Positions 24,080 to 34,500 are shown, counted from the stretch's first letter. The stretch: 55,310 bases of DNA from Desulfococcaceae bacterium HSG8 (GCA_030378015.1 JAUCGG010000007.1:1-55310); one strand, 5' to 3'. The notes: generated by a model from the letters alone, not told the origin. Program-made: numbers and translations.

Positions 24080-26836
24080 TCATAAATTGTCACCGCTGCC
24101 TTGGATATAGTATATTCTATCAATAATTTCAGTAAATTTCGTAATGCTATCTTCTATTCTATCAAGGTTATTGCTCTGCGCGTCTTCATACAATTTACGG
24201 CTGTAATCAGCTAAAAAGCCAAGATCATATCTGATAGCAATATCTCCCAGTTTTTCGGCAAAATCAGCTACATCATCAACAAAAAACACATCTCTGATTT
24301 CTTCCCATTCAGGTATGATTTCATTATCTAATACTTTGATAATTATGGCCTTTGATTCTTCTGAGATGACTTCTTCACCTTTTTCTTCAGTTTTTGCCCC
24401 TGATTCCTTTACTTCCGATTTTATCTTTGTCTTGTACGCCAGAAACTTCTTCAGTTCTGATATTAATTTTGCCCTGCTTAACGGTTTTTGTAAAAATCCG
24501 TCAAACAGTGCATTTATCTTTTTTTCTGAATTTTTCATAACCGAAGCAGTCAGAGCGACCACAGGCAGATGCCTTAACGCATCATCATTTTTAATTATTT
24601 CTGTAACTTCATAACCGCTTTTGCCCGGCATTTTTATATCCATAAGTATCAGATCGGGATATCCTGGATTCCCAACACTCCGAAAATTCTCATTTTTAAG
24701 CAAGCCCAGTGCTTCTTCACCGCTTTCTGCTTCAATAATGAAAAGGTCTGTGTCTTCCAAATATCCTTTTATTAATTCCCTGTTAGCCCGGATATCATCA
24801 ATGACAAGGATATCTGCCTGTCCGAATTTAACTTGGATGTTATCCGAAGATTCTGAAAAAGTCTCCGCCAATGCTGATTCTTCCATGACTTCAACACCGG
24901 GAAAAAGGACCCGCAGGATACTCCCCCTGCCAACTTCACTCTTAACAGAAATTGTTCCCCCCATCATCTCTGTCAATCTTTTTGTGATGGACAGACCAAG
25001 ACCTGTACCGCCATATTCTTTGATACTCTGACCATCCTGCTGTTGAAAGCTCTCAAATACCAGATTCTGCTGATCTTCAGGAATTCCGATTCCTGTATCT
25101 TCGACATCCAGGGCTAAATCAAATGTGTTTTTTATTTCATCAGTGAAATCGCCGTAAACCGATATTTTCACATGGCCCCGGGAAGTAAATTTGACAGCGT
25201 TTCCAATAAGATTGATAAGAATCTGTCTTATCCTGATTTCATCCGTAACCAATCCCCCGGGGATTTCCCGGCTTATTTCTGTCTTTAATTCTATACCTTT
25301 TTCTTCTGCTTTGTTTGAAAATACCTGCTGTATGTCAGTTAATAAAATTTTGATATTAACAGATTCATATTGAATCGCTAACTTCCCGGCCTCGATTTTT
25401 GAAAGATCAAGAATATCATTGATAAGTTCAAGTAAGATATGCCCGCTGGAAAGAATCGCACTGAGATAAGTTTTATGCTGGCTATCTTCTGTTTTCCTGA
25501 TCAATATTTCACTGAATCCGAGAATCGCATTTAACGGGGTGCGGATTTCATGACTCATATTAGCTATAAATTCGCTTTTTGCCTTATTGGCAGCTTCAGC
25601 GATTTTACGTTCTCTTTGGGCCCGCTTCTTTTCCCTGTGTTGGACAATATTAAGCTTTCTTTCACGGAAATAGGATGAGAGACTGAGGACAAAATACCCG
25701 GAGAATCCTGCTATCAGATTGTAATTCATGGAAATAACCATGCCCGTGTACATGTAACTGAGTGTGCAGATAAAAACAAATCCCGCAAACAGGATGACAG
25801 CCGCGGATGTCTGTATCCACGGTGATCGTATCAGGGATGTGCATAAAACAACTGACAATAAAAACAGGAAACTTATCCCTGCTTCGGTTTCCGGGGATGC
25901 GGGCCGCAACGGCGCGCCTTTTAAAAGGGTGCTTACGGTATCTGCTATGATTTCCGCACCGTAAATCATTCCTACGGGAGTATCAAACCAGTCGTGAGAA
26001 ACTGCGGACGTTTCCCCCAGGATAACAATTTTACCTTCCACCCATTCTTTCAGCTCTCTTATCTCATGCCCGGTCAGATCGGAAATATCCGAAAATTCGT
26101 AGGCAGTTATTCCCACCATCTGATGAAGAAATCTGTAACCTTCCGGAACAGTGGAAAAATCAATATAGATATCATTAAACTGATCCAAGGGAACGGAAAT
26201 TTTCCCGAGTGTCAGTATTCCGTCCTGCAGCAAAGGTTCGGTTCCAAGATATTCCGATGCTGCCCGAATAGCGAGGGGCCAGCCGTCTTTCCATCCGGTT
26301 ATTTCAGGATAGATTCGGACGCGGCTTAAAAATGTATTCACAGAACTCGGGGAAATCAGATTGATATATCCGCTGGAACCTGCATTATTCAGAAGATGGG
26401 TCGGATAGATTAGTTTCTGAAACTGATTATTGCTGTCAAACAAAGCCCGGGAAGCCAGTATTGCCCTGGATTTACTGATAGCTTCTGCCAATACGGGGTC
26501 TTCACCGTAAGCGTTAGGCATGTCCATTAACATATCAACACAGATAACTTTAGCGCCCAGTCTGTTCAGATTCTCAATTATTTTTGCCAGATCCTTTCGC
26601 ATTAAAGGAAATTTTCCGTATTTCGAGAAAAATGTCTCGTCAACCGTAACAAGAGCAATCTTATCATAAGGAAAACTCATTTCTTTCCGATCAACAAAAA
26701 CTGAACGCATACTATGGCGAAAAAAAATGGTCTGATCTTCTGCCAAAGAAAAGATTTCATAATACTCGGCAGGCACGCACAGGAGAAACAGGAGGACAAC
26801 AAAAATAATATCATATCGTTTCAGAAACTTTTTCAT
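24080..26836 (-). CDS. CHASE2 hybrid sensor histidine kinase with receiver domain (kinase A)
   Basis: A 918-residue membrane kinase. One N-terminal helix is followed by an extracytoplasmic CHASE2 sensor at about 30-320 (for example [26 protein letters not shown]), then three helices at about 325-400. HisKA box [18 protein letters not shown] has its His near 427. HATPase: [27 protein letters not shown]. Receiver domain at about 675-800 with phospho-Asp in DLILMDIKMPGKSG and Lys in FLQKPLS. The last 70 residues are helical like an Hpt domain but show no clear phospho-His motif. The ATG at 26836 is preferred to a TTG six bases earlier. Its sensor half is closely related to kinase B at 47804, but its back half differs. 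Nearby FecR-like and CHAT genes suggest an envelope-sensing role. Confidence 0.92.
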   Translation of the reverse strand: MKKFLKRYDIIFVVLLFLLCVPAEYYEIFSLAEDQTIFFRHSMRSVFVDRKEMSFPYDKIALVTVDETFFSKYGKFPLMRKDLAKIIENLNRLGAKVICVDMLMDMPNAYGEDPVLAEAISKSRAILASRALFDSNNQFQKLIYPTHLLNNAGSSGYINLISPSSVNTFLSRVRIYPEITGWKDGWPLAIRAASEYLGTEPLLQDGILTLGKISVPLDQFNDIYIDFSTVPEGYRFLHQMVGITAYEFSDISDLTGHEIRELKEWVEGKIVILGETSAVSHDWFDTPVGMIYGAEIIADTVSTLLKGAPLRPASPETEAGISFLFLLSVVLCTSLIRSPWIQTSAAVILFAGFVFICTLSYMYTGMVISMNYNLIAGFSGYFVLSLSSYFRERKLNIVQHREKKRAQRERKIAEAANKAKSEFIANMSHEIRTPLNAILGFSEILIRKTEDSQHKTYLSAILSSGHILLELINDILDLSKIEAGKLAIQYESVNIKILLTDIQQVFSNKAEEKGIELKTEISREIPGGLVTDEIRIRQILINLIGNAVKFTSRGHVKISVYGDFTDEIKNTFDLALDVEDTGIGIPEDQQNLVFESFQQQDGQSIKEYGGTGLGLSITKRLTEMMGGTISVKSEVGRGSILRVLFPGVEVMEESALAETFSESSDNIQVKFGQADILVIDDIRANRELIKGYLEDTDLFIIEAESGEEALGLLKNENFRSVGNPGYPDLILMDIKMPGKSGYEVTEIIKNDDALRHLPVVALTASVMKNSEKKINALFDGFLQKPLSRAKLISELKKFLAYKTKIKSEVKESGAKTEEKGEEVISEESKAIIIKVLDNEIIPEWEEIRDVFFVDDVADFAEKLGDIAIRYDLGFLADYSRKLYEDAQSNNLDRIEDSITKFTEIIDRIYYIQGSGDNL

Positions 26837-26989
26837 CTTCAATATTCTATAAACGTAATGCGTAATGCGTGAAACGTGAAACGTGAAACGTGATGAGCCG
26901 AATCTCTTAAATTCTCGTTTGAAGAATTTATTATTATAGCACTGAATCTGCCTTTATTCAATATTATAATTTAATCATTTCACAGGACT

Positions 26990-27405
26990 GCAAAGCGTTC
27001 GACTGAGCTCACGCCGAAGTCTTGCTTTGCGAGTGGTACGCTATAAGCACTTGCAAAGCAAGCTTTGCACTCCGAATTGCGCCTTTGCGAGAAAAAATCC
27101 CGGGTTCACAGGAGTGCAAAGCCTGCTTTGCGAGTGGTACGCTGTAAGCACTTGCAAAGCAAGCTTTGCACTCCGAATAGCGCCTTTCCTTTGCGCCTCT
27201 GCGCCTTTGCGAGAAAAAATCCCGGGTTCACAAGAGTGCAAAGCGTTCGACTGAGCTCACGCCGAAGTCTTGCTTTGCGAGTGGTACGCTATAAGCACTT
27301 GCAAAGCAAGCTTTGCACTCCGCTGTATGAACACTCGCAAATCAGGCTTTGCACTCCGCTGTATGAACACTCGCAAATCAGGCTTTGCACTCCGAATTCA
27401 TAAGT
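26990..27405. repeat. GCAAAGCNNGCTTTGC repeat cluster
   Basis: Composite copies of a unit made of GGAGTGCAAAGC, GTTCGACTGAGCTCACGCCG, AAGTCTTGCTTTGCGAGTGG, TACGCTATAAGCACTTGC and AAAGCAAGCTTTGCACTCC. Complete or partial copies begin at about 26990, 27110 and 27233, then two short copies (TGTATGAACACTCGCAAATC) end the cluster. It is flanked by TTTCACG heptads on both sides. Open frames here are repeat products. The related array at 52225-52872 is the same family. Confidence 0.85.
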
Positions 27406-27544
27406 TTCACGCATTACGTTTCACGTTACGATTTTTTCTACTTTTTGTAGAATTTTTCATGAAAAATACCCCGAAAACAGGCAAAAAACAATCGGGATAT
27501 TTCTCGTTATTTATAATTATTTGTAATAAAACGATTTTAAAATA

Positions 27545-27561
27545 TTGGCACGGTACTTGCT
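27545..27561 (+). promoter_or_regulatory. Sigma-54 (-24/-12) promoter
   Basis: TTGGCACGGTACTTGCT matches the sigma-54 consensus almost perfectly (TGGCAC at 27546-27551, TTGC at 27557-27560, standard spacing between GG and GC). It points right. Within 50 bases there is only a 15-codon frame (ATG 27606, TGA 27651-27653) that ends at TTTCACG-family repeats. The next annotated gene is on the other strand. Confidence 0.75.
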
Positions 27562-27605
27562 ATAAGGTAAAGTGAGCTTGGAAAAAATACACCGGACACT
27601 GAAAG

Positions 27606-27653
27606 ATGAATCTGAAACGGAGCGTGATGAAAATGCTGAAAAGTGATGCGTGA
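27606..27653 (+). pseudogene. Truncated start of a sigma-54-driven gene (tentative)
   Basis: A 15-residue basic peptide frame (MNLKRSVMKMLKSDA) starts 45 bases after the -12 element and stops where GATGCGTGAAATGTGA repeat sequence begins. It could be the remaining start of a gene cut off by repeat expansion. An sRNA or a chance frame are equally possible. No ribosome site is obvious. Confidence 0.2.
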
Positions 27654-27681
27654 AATGTGAACTACCAAAACTTTTTCAGAT

Positions 27682-27790
27682 ACGCATCACGCATCACGCA
27701 TCACGCATCACGTTTCACGTTTCACGTTTCACGTTTCACGTTTCACGTTTCACGTTTCACGTTTCACGTTTCACGTTTCACGTTTCACGT
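27682..27790. repeat. TTTCACG/GCATCAC heptad tandem array
   Basis: About four units of GCATCAC pass into about eleven units of TTTCACG, ending one or two bases before the stop codon of the FecR-like gene. A 7-base period keeps changing frame, so the sequence reads open on one strand without being a gene. Confidence 0.85.
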
Positions 27791-27792
27791 TT

Positions 27793-28734
27793 TCACTTCT
27801 TATCCCCGAGTTTATAATCATAAACAACTGCTTCCGCTTCTTTAAGTGTTTTCAGTTTCAGGTCATTCAGGACCTGGATCAGGAAAGGTCTCGCTTCATT
27901 CGCATCCGGGTTCTCGAATAAAAATTTGCGGTACTGATCCATTGCTGCAACTTTAAGACCCTGCTCATACATAAAGCTTCCGAGCAGAAATCCGTTATCC
28001 GGGTCAACTTCCTGAACAAGCTGTTTTTTCTCGCGAAAGGAATTCTTTTCAGCGTCGGACAACCAGTTCAGTTTTCCTTTCTTTCCAGGTTCGTACAATA
28101 TTTCCCCGTTGTAAAGTACCTGCACGCTGTAGTCAGACTGACCGGGGCTTATCGGGGTTAAAGCAAAGCGGACCAGCGCGTCACAGGAGGCAGGAACATC
28201 AAACATTTTTTCACCGACAATCAGTTGATAAGAGTATTCGATTCCCACATTCTCCCACACCATATCAGGGTAATCTTCGGAAAGAGTAATATTCCTGACG
28301 GTTTTTAATTCTACGTGCTTTTGACTCCTAGTGCGGCGGGTAATCGCAGCGAATTTCTGTGATTTGGTAAATTTTCTCTTCAGAAATCCCATGAGGCTTG
28401 TGGATTGTTCGGCTTCGGAAAGCAGACCTTTAAGAGCCTTTGTTCCGTTCGCAAGGATTTCAATTTCAGCATTGCTGCCAACCGATTCAGCCACGCCTGT
28501 CTGATGATTGATCAGTTTGCATGTTCCGTCATTACCGGTTTTCAAACGGTCGCCTTTATAAAGGAATTTATTGCGGTAAATGTTTTTCCATGTCTTGCCA
28601 TCCTCGGAATACATCACCTTTCCATCTGCCTGTATCAGAAACACCGAAGGTTCATTTTCTGATGCTGCTGTCATATTCGTGCAGAGAAGCACTGCCGCGG
28701 CAAGGATAAGTAAGGTTCTGAAAAAGTTACTCAT
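27793..28734 (-). CDS. Exported FecR-like domain protein
   Basis: A 313-residue protein starting at MSNFFRTLLILAAAVLLC, a clear signal peptide, with a perfect AAGGAGGTGGAACC ribosome site; an upstream extension of 35 codons is therefore rejected. Residues 35-105 resemble the FecR domain (GDRLKTGNDGTCKLI, VGSNAEIEI), which in other proteins binds or regulates at the outer face of the membrane. The remainder has a beta-rich middle with a fitting DYPDMVWENVG segment and a helical, TPR-like C-terminus (AAMDQYRKFLFENPDANEA). FecR-like exported proteins often accompany CHASE2 kinases and secreted CHAT proteins, both present here. Promoter at 28804-28832. Confidence 0.75.
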   Translation of the reverse strand: MSNFFRTLLILAAAVLLCTNMTAASENEPSVFLIQADGKVMYSEDGKTWKNIYRNKFLYKGDRLKTGNDGTCKLINHQTGVAESVGSNAEIEILANGTKALKGLLSEAEQSTSLMGFLKRKFTKSQKFAAITRRTRSQKHVELKTVRNITLSEDYPDMVWENVGIEYSYQLIVGEKMFDVPASCDALVRFALTPISPGQSDYSVQVLYNGEILYEPGKKGKLNWLSDAEKNSFREKKQLVQEVDPDNGFLLGSFMYEQGLKVAAMDQYRKFLFENPDANEARPFLIQVLNDLKLKTLKEAEAVVYDYKLGDKK

Positions 28735-28803
28735 GGTTCCACCTCCTTTTTTTGTGAGAAGTGAGAAATAAAAATCGCCGGAATTACGTTCATGGCGATC
28801 CCT

Positions 28804-28832
28804 GTTATAATTGAGCCAGTTCTGAATGTCAA
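28804..28832 (-). promoter_or_regulatory. Sigma-70 promoter of the FecR-like gene
   Basis: On the - strand TTGACA (28827-28832), exactly 17 bases, then TATAAC (28804-28809), about 70 bases before the start codon. It is near consensus and suggests a steadily expressed gene. Confidence 0.75.
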
Positions 28833-28930
28833 CCGGCATAAAGCGGAAATTCGGGTGCGGAAATCATATTTTCCGAACGCTTTGCACTCCTCGGAATTTA
28901 TAACCCGGACATCATTTCTGAAACAAATCG

Positions 28931-30700
28931 CTAAATCATGGTCACCTTCTTCGGAGCCTTGAGCCATCGGGGATCAGAACTCCGGGCGATTCCGTGCTTT
29001 TCCAAATATCCGAGGGTATTTTTATAAAATCCGTTCACAGAAAAGACAAAATATACTGATTTGTCAATATGCTCAAGTTCCTCAAGTTCTCCGGCCTTTT
29101 TCACAAACTCACGGGCCTCTTTCACGGAAAACCTGGATTTCCGGTTTTTCACTTCCCCGATCAGGGAATAGTCGTTTTTGTCGGCCGCGACTGCCAGGAT
29201 ATCAATCTGGATATCCCTTTTATGAACCGGAGAAGCCGAGTAAGACCATACGGTCTTATATTCAGCGAACTTGAAATCATCTGGCAGATTCTCCGTCATA
29301 CTGAGAAACACCCGGTTGTTTGCATATGCATATTTCTTCAGCTTATCAATAATCAGGTACTCCGCGAATTTGCCCCTGTAGTGGCTGTATTCACCCATCA
29401 GCCGCCTGTTATCCCTTTTCAGGATTTCATACATGGCTTTGTATTCCTCGGTTATCTCCTTGGGATCAAAGCCCTCGATCTCATCCGCGTAAACACCGCG
29501 GAACACCTTGTCGAAGATGTTATCCCTGACCCCCCTGTAATAGAAGTTGCTCCGGCCCTGTTCAATAACGTCGGCTTTTACAATGACTTTAAGTTTCTTT
29601 TCCAGTTCCGAATCGCTTATCCCGAGGTTCAGTTTCTTTAGCAGTTCTTCCCGGCTAACCTCTCTTTTCCGATGTTTGGAGAGATACAGCACAATGCTTT
29701 TCGCATTCCTGCTGTTGGCTTTGTCCATGGCATAGCCCGCGTATTCCATCCAGATATCCCGGATGGTTCCCTCGCTGTGAAGGGTCTCGAATTCCAATGT
29801 CCCGAGCAGTCCTTTCTCAGAGATAAAATCTTTTCCCGGGTATTTGGAACGGAACAGGGAAGTGATATAAAAGGGGTTGCCTTCGGTCAGTCCGGCCATC
29901 AGGGGGACAATATCTTCTGGCACAGGAATGTTTTCCAGATGGGAATACCTGAGGATCATTTCCACAGCCTCATCTTCGGGGAGACTTTCAAGATAATGAA
30001 ACTGGAATCTTCCCGGCAGCATGTGGAGTATCTCATCTGAAAGCCAGCCCACACAGCTAAAGGATATCAGGAGCGGCGCGTTTTTGTATTCGGCTGTATG
30101 CAGATAGCTTCCGGCGAGGTTGATCCTGTTCTTGCAGGCTGTGTCCCTGTGGATATAACGGTTAAGAAACTGGAATTCATCAATAATCTGGAGGATATAC
30201 TCATCGGTATATGTCGCAACATCCAGGGGCATCTCTCTTGCGATCTCCCACATGAAATCCGCATCACCATCCCTTTTTCTTACCTGCATTCCCCTGATCG
30301 TATTCTCCATAAAGTCAAATCCCTCTTTTTTGCATATCTCAAGCGCATCAGTCAGATTCTTAGGCCTTTCGAATGTAAGATAGGCATGGCTGCGGGTTTT
30401 GAACGCGACATACTGGGAGATGAATGAAAGAAAAAAATCTTCGGCAAAGCTGCCCAGCCACTGATCTGTTTCCCTGATCTCAAAATAAAACGGGATCACT
30501 CCCTCGTTTTTATCAAACGTGATATTGTACAGTCTTTGCATGATCGCGGTCTTCCCGGTCTTTCTCCGGGAAAGGATAGCCGTGCTCATGGAAATTTCAC
30601 GCTTTATCCGTTCAATCCAGTTCAGGAAATAGGTAAGTTCCTTTTTCCTGCCTGTGAACAGTTCGGGGTTTCCGATTCTTTCTTTAAGCCAGATTCGCAT
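28931..30700 (-). CDS. Archaeal-type AAA ATPase with nuclease-like C-terminus, copy 1
   Basis: A 589-residue ATPase. It begins MRIWLKERIGNPELFTGRKK (GGAGGACAGAAC ribosome site before the ATG). Walker A (LSRRKTGKTAI) is near residue 45 and Walker B (LQIIDEFQFL) near 170. A lid and winged-helix region follow (LLKKLNLGISDSELEKKL). The C-terminal 120 residues carry a PD-(D/E)XK-like set: Asp in RDIQIDILAVA, then E-x-K in LIGEVKNRKSRFS. It is nearly collinear with the copy at 36849 and related to the one at 52892. Function unproven: a regulatory or defence ATPase with a restriction-endonuclease-like tail. Its - strand location, downstream of the TumE-like pair and the secreted CHAT gene, places it in the same leftward run. 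Confidence 0.85.
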   Translation of the reverse strand: MRIWLKERIGNPELFTGRKKELTYFLNWIERIKREISMSTAILSRRKTGKTAIMQRLYNITFDKNEGVIPFYFEIRETDQWLGSFAEDFFLSFISQYVAFKTRSHAYLTFERPKNLTDALEICKKEGFDFMENTIRGMQVRKRDGDADFMWEIAREMPLDVATYTDEYILQIIDEFQFLNRYIHRDTACKNRINLAGSYLHTAEYKNAPLLISFSCVGWLSDEILHMLPGRFQFHYLESLPEDEAVEMILRYSHLENIPVPEDIVPLMAGLTEGNPFYITSLFRSKYPGKDFISEKGLLGTLEFETLHSEGTIRDIWMEYAGYAMDKANSRNAKSIVLYLSKHRKREVSREELLKKLNLGISDSELEKKLKVIVKADVIEQGRSNFYYRGVRDNIFDKVFRGVYADEIEGFDPKEITEEYKAMYEILKRDNRRLMGEYSHYRGKFAEYLIIDKLKKYAYANNRVFLSMTENLPDDFKFAEYKTVWSYSASPVHKRDIQIDILAVAADKNDYSLIGEVKNRKSRFSVKEAREFVKKAGELEELEHIDKSVYFVFSVNGFYKNTLGYLEKHGIARSSDPRWLKAPKKVTMI

Positions 30701-30710
30701 GTTCTGTCCT

Positions 30711-30738
30711 CCGGAGTGCAAAGCTTGCTTTGTAAATG
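30711..30738. repeat. Single short copy of the GCAAAGC repeat
   Basis: CCGGAGTGCAAAGCTTGCTTTGTAAATGAG matches one arm of the units at 52225-52872 and lies just upstream of the ATPase ribosome site. Confidence 0.6.
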
Positions 30739-30766
30739 AGCGATTTCAGATTTTGCCCGCTTGTAC

Positions 30767-31165
30767 TCAGGTATCCTGATAACCAATTTCCTGTTCAATA
30801 ATATCAACTAATTCTAAAATACTCAGCGGCATTCCCGGCTCAACGTTTAATTCGCCGCCTACATGGATATGATGCGGAAAGTTGGGTAATTCCGGAAAAT
30901 GCTCCACGTTGTCCCATCGCTTCTTTAACACCTGTTTTGACTCGTTCATCCATTGATAACGATAGCGTTTTGGTATTAAATTTCCTTGCTCCGGAATAAA
31001 ATACTCCGCTACCTCCAAAAAATCGTTATTGCGGAGTGTCAGCCTAGCTCGGAAATACCCATGATCGGGGAGGGCATATTCCTCCAGAATTACGATTGAC
31101 GATATAACCCGGGCAGCCGATAACCTGGCTTTGATTTCAGTAAGATGATCATGGGTGTCTGTCAT
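30767..31165 (-). CDS. DUF6516/TumE-like protein, putative toxin of a two-gene pair
   Basis: A 132-residue protein with the DUF6516 (TumE-type toxin) signature: KRYRYQWMNESKQVLKRWDN-like core (seen as YRYQWM, KRWDNVEHFPELPNFPHHIH) and a C-terminal helix ILELVDIIEQEI. The family is annotated as a toxin of type II-like pairs. It overlaps the preceding 106-residue gene by 4 bases, the usual arrangement of such modules. Activity is not shown. The family call is good; toxin function is inference. Confidence 0.65.
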   Translation of the reverse strand: MTDTHDHLTEIKARLSAARVISSIVILEEYALPDHGYFRARLTLRNNDFLEVAEYFIPEQGNLIPKRYRYQWMNESKQVLKKRWDNVEHFPELPNFPHHIHVGGELNVEPGMPLSILELVDIIEQEIGYQDT

Positions 31166-31482
31166 AATCGGCCTCGAAGTATTTCAACACGTTTCCTCAC
31201 AGAATCCCACATTTCGTAAAAACTGCTCCATTCAACAAAATCCGGATCATCTCCCAATTCCCCTGACCGGAAACGTCTGTAAAACATCTCCGATTTCATC
31301 TGATAACGCCTTTCAAATGCCCTCAGACGCTCTTGCAAATCCGACAGATCAGACTGAGCAGATGCTATTTCCAAGGCAATGATTTTATCCACCCCCTGAT
31401 CAATCAGGTCGCTCCGATATCCCTGGCGATAAACCGCTTCGAGATACTGGAGTCTTTCGATTGTTTTTTCATTCAACTGCAT
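31162..31482 (-). CDS. Small helical partner of the TumE-like protein
   Basis: A 106-residue, highly charged, mostly helical protein (IASAQSDLSDLQERLRAFERRYQ). No catalytic motif and no DNA-binding helix-turn-helix that I can recognise. Its place directly upstream of, and overlapping, the DUF6516 gene suggests the antitoxin or a structural partner. GGGGGAAATAATGCAG-type sequence precedes the ATG. Confidence 0.6.
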   Translation of the reverse strand: MQLNEKTIERLQYLEAVYRQGYRSDLIDQGVDKIIALEIASAQSDLSDLQERLRAFERRYQMKSEMFYRRFRSGELGDDPDFVEWSSFYEMWDSVRKRVEILRGRL

Positions 31483-31524
31483 TATTTCCCCCTGGTAAAT
31501 CTGATGATAATCCGTGTATGCCCT

Positions 31525-34500
31525 TTATAACCAGTTCCCTATCAGCAAAAACGGCGCCCAGAATGCCGGATGCTCATATTCTTCTTGAAGAATAAGCTTT
31601 TTCTGTGCATTTTGCAAGGCTTTTGCTTTTGAAATGCCCGATGCCATCAGTTGCCTGTAAAATTCGTTAACTGTCAGGAAGGCGGCTTTGTCATCCACAG
31701 ACCACAGGGTTGCAACCGCGCTCCTTGCGCCGGCTTTCACGGCAACACCTGCCAGACCGAAAGCCGCACGCTCATCACCCAGGGCAGTTTCACACGCGCT
31801 CAGGGTCAGCAGTTCCAACTGGTTTTCCCGGAATCTTTTAAGGCCCACAATCTTCTCAAGTCCGTTCATGCTGAGTTTATCGCCATAGGTCAGCAAAAAT
31901 GTTTCTTCCGGACTGCCGCCGAATACCGCATGGGTGGAAAGATGCACAATATCGTAATCCTGGTCCCTGACTTCCGTTTTAAGGTTTTCGGTTGTAAATT
32001 CCTGATCCAGAAGGATTTTGCCCCCCATCACTGTTTTGATGGCCTGCAATTCTTTTTTTACGCCTTTCAGCGGCGCGAATCCTTCTTTTGCTTCGGAAAG
32101 ACCGCTGAGCAGTATTTGTTTTTCTTTCTTTGCGATCTGTCCGGCGTCTGTGAGGCTTATCGCGGGTACGGTTCCCATCGCGTATTTTTCAACCAGGAAA
32201 TGCTCTCCGTCATGTAATGCTGAGAACGGTATCAGGCGGAGCGCGCCGTCCGGAACGATGATCAGCGTGTCAATATCCCGGGAAACAAGCTCGTTTTCAG
32301 CCGGACGTATCAGCCAGTCATAAAGCTGCATTGCGTCATTGGAAAAGTCCTCTGTTTCTTCCAACAGCTCACGGAATTCTTTTGCTGTGCTGCTCAGATG
32401 TTCGGAATTCACCGGAACCCTGATATGCTTCATCCCGTCAGGCAGGATCAGCAATAAGGCCAGATGATCGGGCAAAGGGATCGGATAGATCACTGCTGTC
32501 TGAGAGGGAATATGCTCGGCTGCCCCGGGTTCCTGCCCCCAGGCTGTCAGACATTCGTCCCGGAAAAAATCCTGTAACTCGGCTTTCTTCAGAAGCTCCA
32601 TTGTATCCCTGGCCTTTTTCAGGTGTAAGTTGGCAACTGCAAGATCTGAATCCCCTGGTTCCGGGGTCTCTGCCTGTTCCAAGAGCAGTTCCGCAAGTTC
32701 CAGGTAAACAGGTTTCACCTTTTCTTCAAATGTCTTTTCCCGGCTGCGGAATCCGTTGAAAAACTCCGTGCGGATCGGATTCAGCGTTGCAATGGCATTC
32801 CTGTAATATTCAGCAGCGCGCCTCATATCGTCTTCCTGCCTGAGCAGTCTCCCCATTTGCCATTGCCAGCGGTATAATATTTCCGGGAAGTATCCCTGCT
32901 GGGCATAGAATATTGCTTTCCGTGTCAGCTTTACGGCATCAGGATACTGCCCGTTGTCTTCATAATATTCTGCCAAGCAACCGTAAGCGTAAGATACAAT
33001 GCGGTTGTTCTGTATTTTTTCACCGATAGCGGCTGCCTGTTCAAGCCAGACCTCCGAGGTTTTGAAGACCTCTGAGGTCTTCAGACCATTGCGGATTTTC
33101 CGCGCTATCAGGCTTAAAGAGATGAGGTCTGCGGCTTTATGATAAGTATCCGACTGGCTTTTTATTTGCTCCAGTGCATGTTCCGCTGCTGTGACCGCGT
33201 TTTGGTGCTTTCCTCTCTCAAATTCGGCATGAGCAATATTTATCATTACTTTTGATTTAAGCGGAAACGGGTTTTCCTGTCCGATGAGACCAAGAGATTC
33301 CTGGTACGCTTCCATTGCGCGTGTGTAACTTTTCCTGGCCGCACGGAGATTCCCCAGGTTATTAAGAACGCTGGCAATGACCAGGAGATTTTCGCTCTCG
33401 CGGGCCCGGGTCAGACCTTTTTTTACATATTCTATTGCCTCTTTCATATCTCCGAGAACCAGGTGAAGGTCGCCGAGCGTACTGAAAAGCATGGCACTTT
33501 CAGCCGGGTCATTTGTTTCTTCTGCAAGCGGCAGGACTTTGTAAAGCCCGGCTAGTGCTTTCCGGTAATGACCGAGCGCGCTGTAAGCATGGGAAAGAAT
33601 GAGGGCATCCGGAATATTTGTTTTTTTATTCTCCAATGACCGCACCGTGCCTGCAAAATTACCCTTGGGATAAAAACCGGGTTCCTCGGGCACTGTCGGC
33701 GGACTTGCCTGCCAGTCATCAAACCCGGTGGGAATCCCATCCCGTTCTTTTATTACGAACCGGCTTACGTCCTCACCTGTTCTTGCCGCGCAGGGAATCT
33801 TCATCCAGTGGGCAGCGTCAGGGAGATTGCCGGGCAGAATTGTCAGGCTGCTGCTGATATCCAGGTCCGGGGCTTCTATTTTAACTATCCCCTCATTCCC
33901 CCTGTTTGAGGATGCGGTTACGCTGCTGCCTGATGATTTTATGAAATTCTCCGTTCGGATGAACACCGCACCGCCGTCTCCCTGGTCAGCGTTGGCAGCT
34001 ATGGCTGCGCTGTTCATGACGACTGTTTCCGCATCTGCCGTGATGTCGCCGCCCTGTCCCTGGCCCTGTCCCACGCTGCTGGTAACCGCGCTGTCAGCCA
34101 AGATAATTGAATTTTCGGCATTCACGGATATCTGCCCCCCGCCTGTATCCCCGGCGTTTGTTGTCAGGGAACTGCTGCCGGAGAGCCTGACCGAATCATC
34201 CGCACTGACGATGATTTTTCCCGCATTCCCGCCGCCGGATTCGGATCTGCTTTCCGAGGAAACAGAAGCACCTGTGGCGAGTTCAAGAGTGCTGACATTC
34301 ATTTCCACGGTTCCGGCATGGCCGCCCATGCCTTGGGAGTTGCTTGCCGAAGATATAAGCGAATCGGTTTCCAGGTAGAGCCGCGGGGTTTCCAGCATAA
34401 TCGGTGCTGCATTGCCCCCGCCTTCGCTTGAAGTGGTCACGGAACTGTTGTTCCGCAGGTTCACAGATTCGTCAGCCGCGATTTCAATCGGGCCTGCATC

